From Microbacterium hydrocarbonoxydans (GTDB lineage: Bacteria > Actinomycetota > Actinomycetes > Actinomycetales > Microbacteriaceae), in contig NZ_JYJB01000009.1 in NCBI RefSeq assembly GCF_000956475.1, forward strand, positions 558,001 through 622,000: DNA of 64,000 bases, given 5' to 3'. Below, one piece after another: positions 63,166 through 64,000 of the stretch (the stretch's first letter is position 1; every line of letters starts with the position of its first letter). The notes under the pieces were generated by a model, which was not told where the DNA came from, did not search any database, and saw nothing but the letters and a program-made list of their open reading frames with translations. The position numbers and the translations under genes are program-made.

Positions 63166-63194
63166 GGTCTCGATGGGGGAGGGGATTCGAGACC
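63166..63194 (-). terminator. Hairpin downstream of the acetyltransferase gene
   Basis: GGTCTCGA (63166-63173) pairs with TCGAGACC (63187-63194), 13-nt loop, 11 nt after the stop on the reverse strand. A moderate terminator candidate; the rest of the gap 63043-63205 shows nothing. Confidence 0.45.
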
Positions 63195-63205
63195 CCGCCG
63201 CCGGT

Positions 63206-63664
63206 CTAGGAGGAGACTCGGATCTCGGCGATGACCTCGCCGTACGCGGTCTCGCCGACGGGGGTGAACCCGACGCGACGGAAGAAGTTCTCCGGACCTT
63301 CGTCGCCGCCTTCGTAGATGACGTTGACGTGGTCGACGCCGCGCTCGCGTGCCTCGGCGACGAGAGCCTCGACCGCGAAGCGTCCGACGCCGCGACCCTG
63401 GTCGTCGGCGTCGACGTTGATGCGCCACAGCACGGAGCGGAAGTGCTCCTCCGGAGCCTCGGGGTCGAAGTTCGCGCTGACGAATCCGACCACCTCGTTG
63501 CGATCGAGGATGACGCGCTGCCACGAGGTCTTCGGGTTCACGACCGTGGCCGCGATGCCGTAGGAGACGGGTGCGAGGAACTGCTCCTGTCCGGGCTTGA
63601 GCGACAGGTTGTTCACGGCGACGATCGTCGCGGCGGAGAGTTCGACCAAGCGCAGTTCGGACAT
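63206..63664 (-). CDS. GNAT-family N-acetyltransferase
   Basis: 152 residues. MSELRLVELSAATIVAVNNLSLKPGQEQFLAPVSYGIAAT at the start and the acetyl-CoA-binding motif A VDADDQGRGVGRFAVEALVAEARERG (about 85-110), then FFRRVGFTPVGETAYGEVIAEI. The N-terminal LKPGQEQFLAP stretch resembles spermidine/diamine acetyltransferases of the BltD type, which is a weak hint to substrate. TAGCCT 6 nt upstream of the ATG (63671-63676) suggests a leaderless mRNA. Confidence 0.88.
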   Translation of the reverse strand: MSELRLVELSAATIVAVNNLSLKPGQEQFLAPVSYGIAATVVNPKTSWQRVILDRNEVVGFVSANFDPEAPEEHFRSVLWRINVDADDQGRGVGRFAVEALVAEARERGVDHVNVIYEGGDEGPENFFRRVGFTPVGETAYGEVIAEIRVSS

Positions 63665-63714
63665 GATCCCAGGCTAACCCCTCGCAGGCGCCTGCACACG
63701 CAGCGGCGACATAA

Positions 63715-64000
<286 letters not shown>

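Overview
The window comes from a high-GC Gram-positive chromosome, most likely Microbacterium or a close relative in Microbacteriaceae. The evidence is about 70 percent GC, GTG starts, many TAnnnT -10 boxes placed directly in front of start codons, an abundance of GGATGC/GCATCC hexamers, and actinobacterial gene neighbourhoods (PerM-like DUF6350 protein next to purN-purH, DUF3817 next to guaA, monomeric NADP isocitrate dehydrogenase). All coordinates and motif readings were made by eye; no database search was run.

Layout. 1-3105: end of a sugar ABC transporter operon (binding protein tail, two permeases) with a GH1 beta-glucosidase. 3364-8004: a secreted nuclease/5'-nucleotidase fusion. 8106-12264: a complete fructose PTS operon (DeoR regulator, 1-phosphofructokinase, EIIABC, HPr). 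12290-20323: a VOC protein, then a DeoR-regulated sugar module with binding protein, two permeases, class II ketose-bisphosphate aldolase, an ADP-dependent sugar kinase-family protein and a mannose-6-phosphate isomerase. 20367-22489: DUF3817 protein and guaA. 22529-30503: TPM-domain protein, AlkD-like glycosylase, an ECF42-type sigma factor with its YCII/DGPF partner, small membrane proteins, Bax-inhibitor-like protein, glycerophosphodiesterase, hemerythrin. 30600-38642: PcrA helicase, SseB-like protein, a convergent LigD-polymerase/ATP-ligase pair, a phytoene-dehydrogenase-like oxidoreductase and an unknown Cys-cluster protein. 38646-43190: acyl-CoA dehydrogenase, TetR regulator, sucCD. 43368-49132: methyltransferase, AzgA-type purine permease, DUF6350 protein, purN, purH. 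49311-55412: Ada-AlkA fusion and Ogt, then a short leader ORF and a heterodimeric ABC exporter. 55519-63664: coiled-coil protein, GH31 glycosidase with its own ABC importer and LacI regulator, and a GNAT acetyltransferase. 63829-64000: start of monomeric isocitrate dehydrogenase.

How the genes work together. Three carbohydrate ABC importers lacking a local ATPase (probably served by a shared MsiK-type ATPase elsewhere) plus a PTS point to a saprophyte living on plant-derived sugars. The fructose PTS and the DeoR module both feed fructose 1,6-bisphosphate, the first through FruK and the second probably through an ADP-dependent kinase and a dedicated aldolase. Two operons place a strong intercistronic hairpin right after the binding-protein gene. 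sucCD and icd share a dyad in front of their starts, suggesting joint control of TCA-cycle genes. Alkylation repair is represented three times (AlkD, Ada-AlkA, Ogt).

The observations I rate highest are the ADP-dependent kinase module, the leader peptide/attenuator in front of the ABC exporter, the shared sucC/icd dyad, the large set of apparently leaderless genes, and a family of long palindromic intergenic elements. I see no rRNA or tRNA gene, CRISPR array, insertion sequence or prophage.
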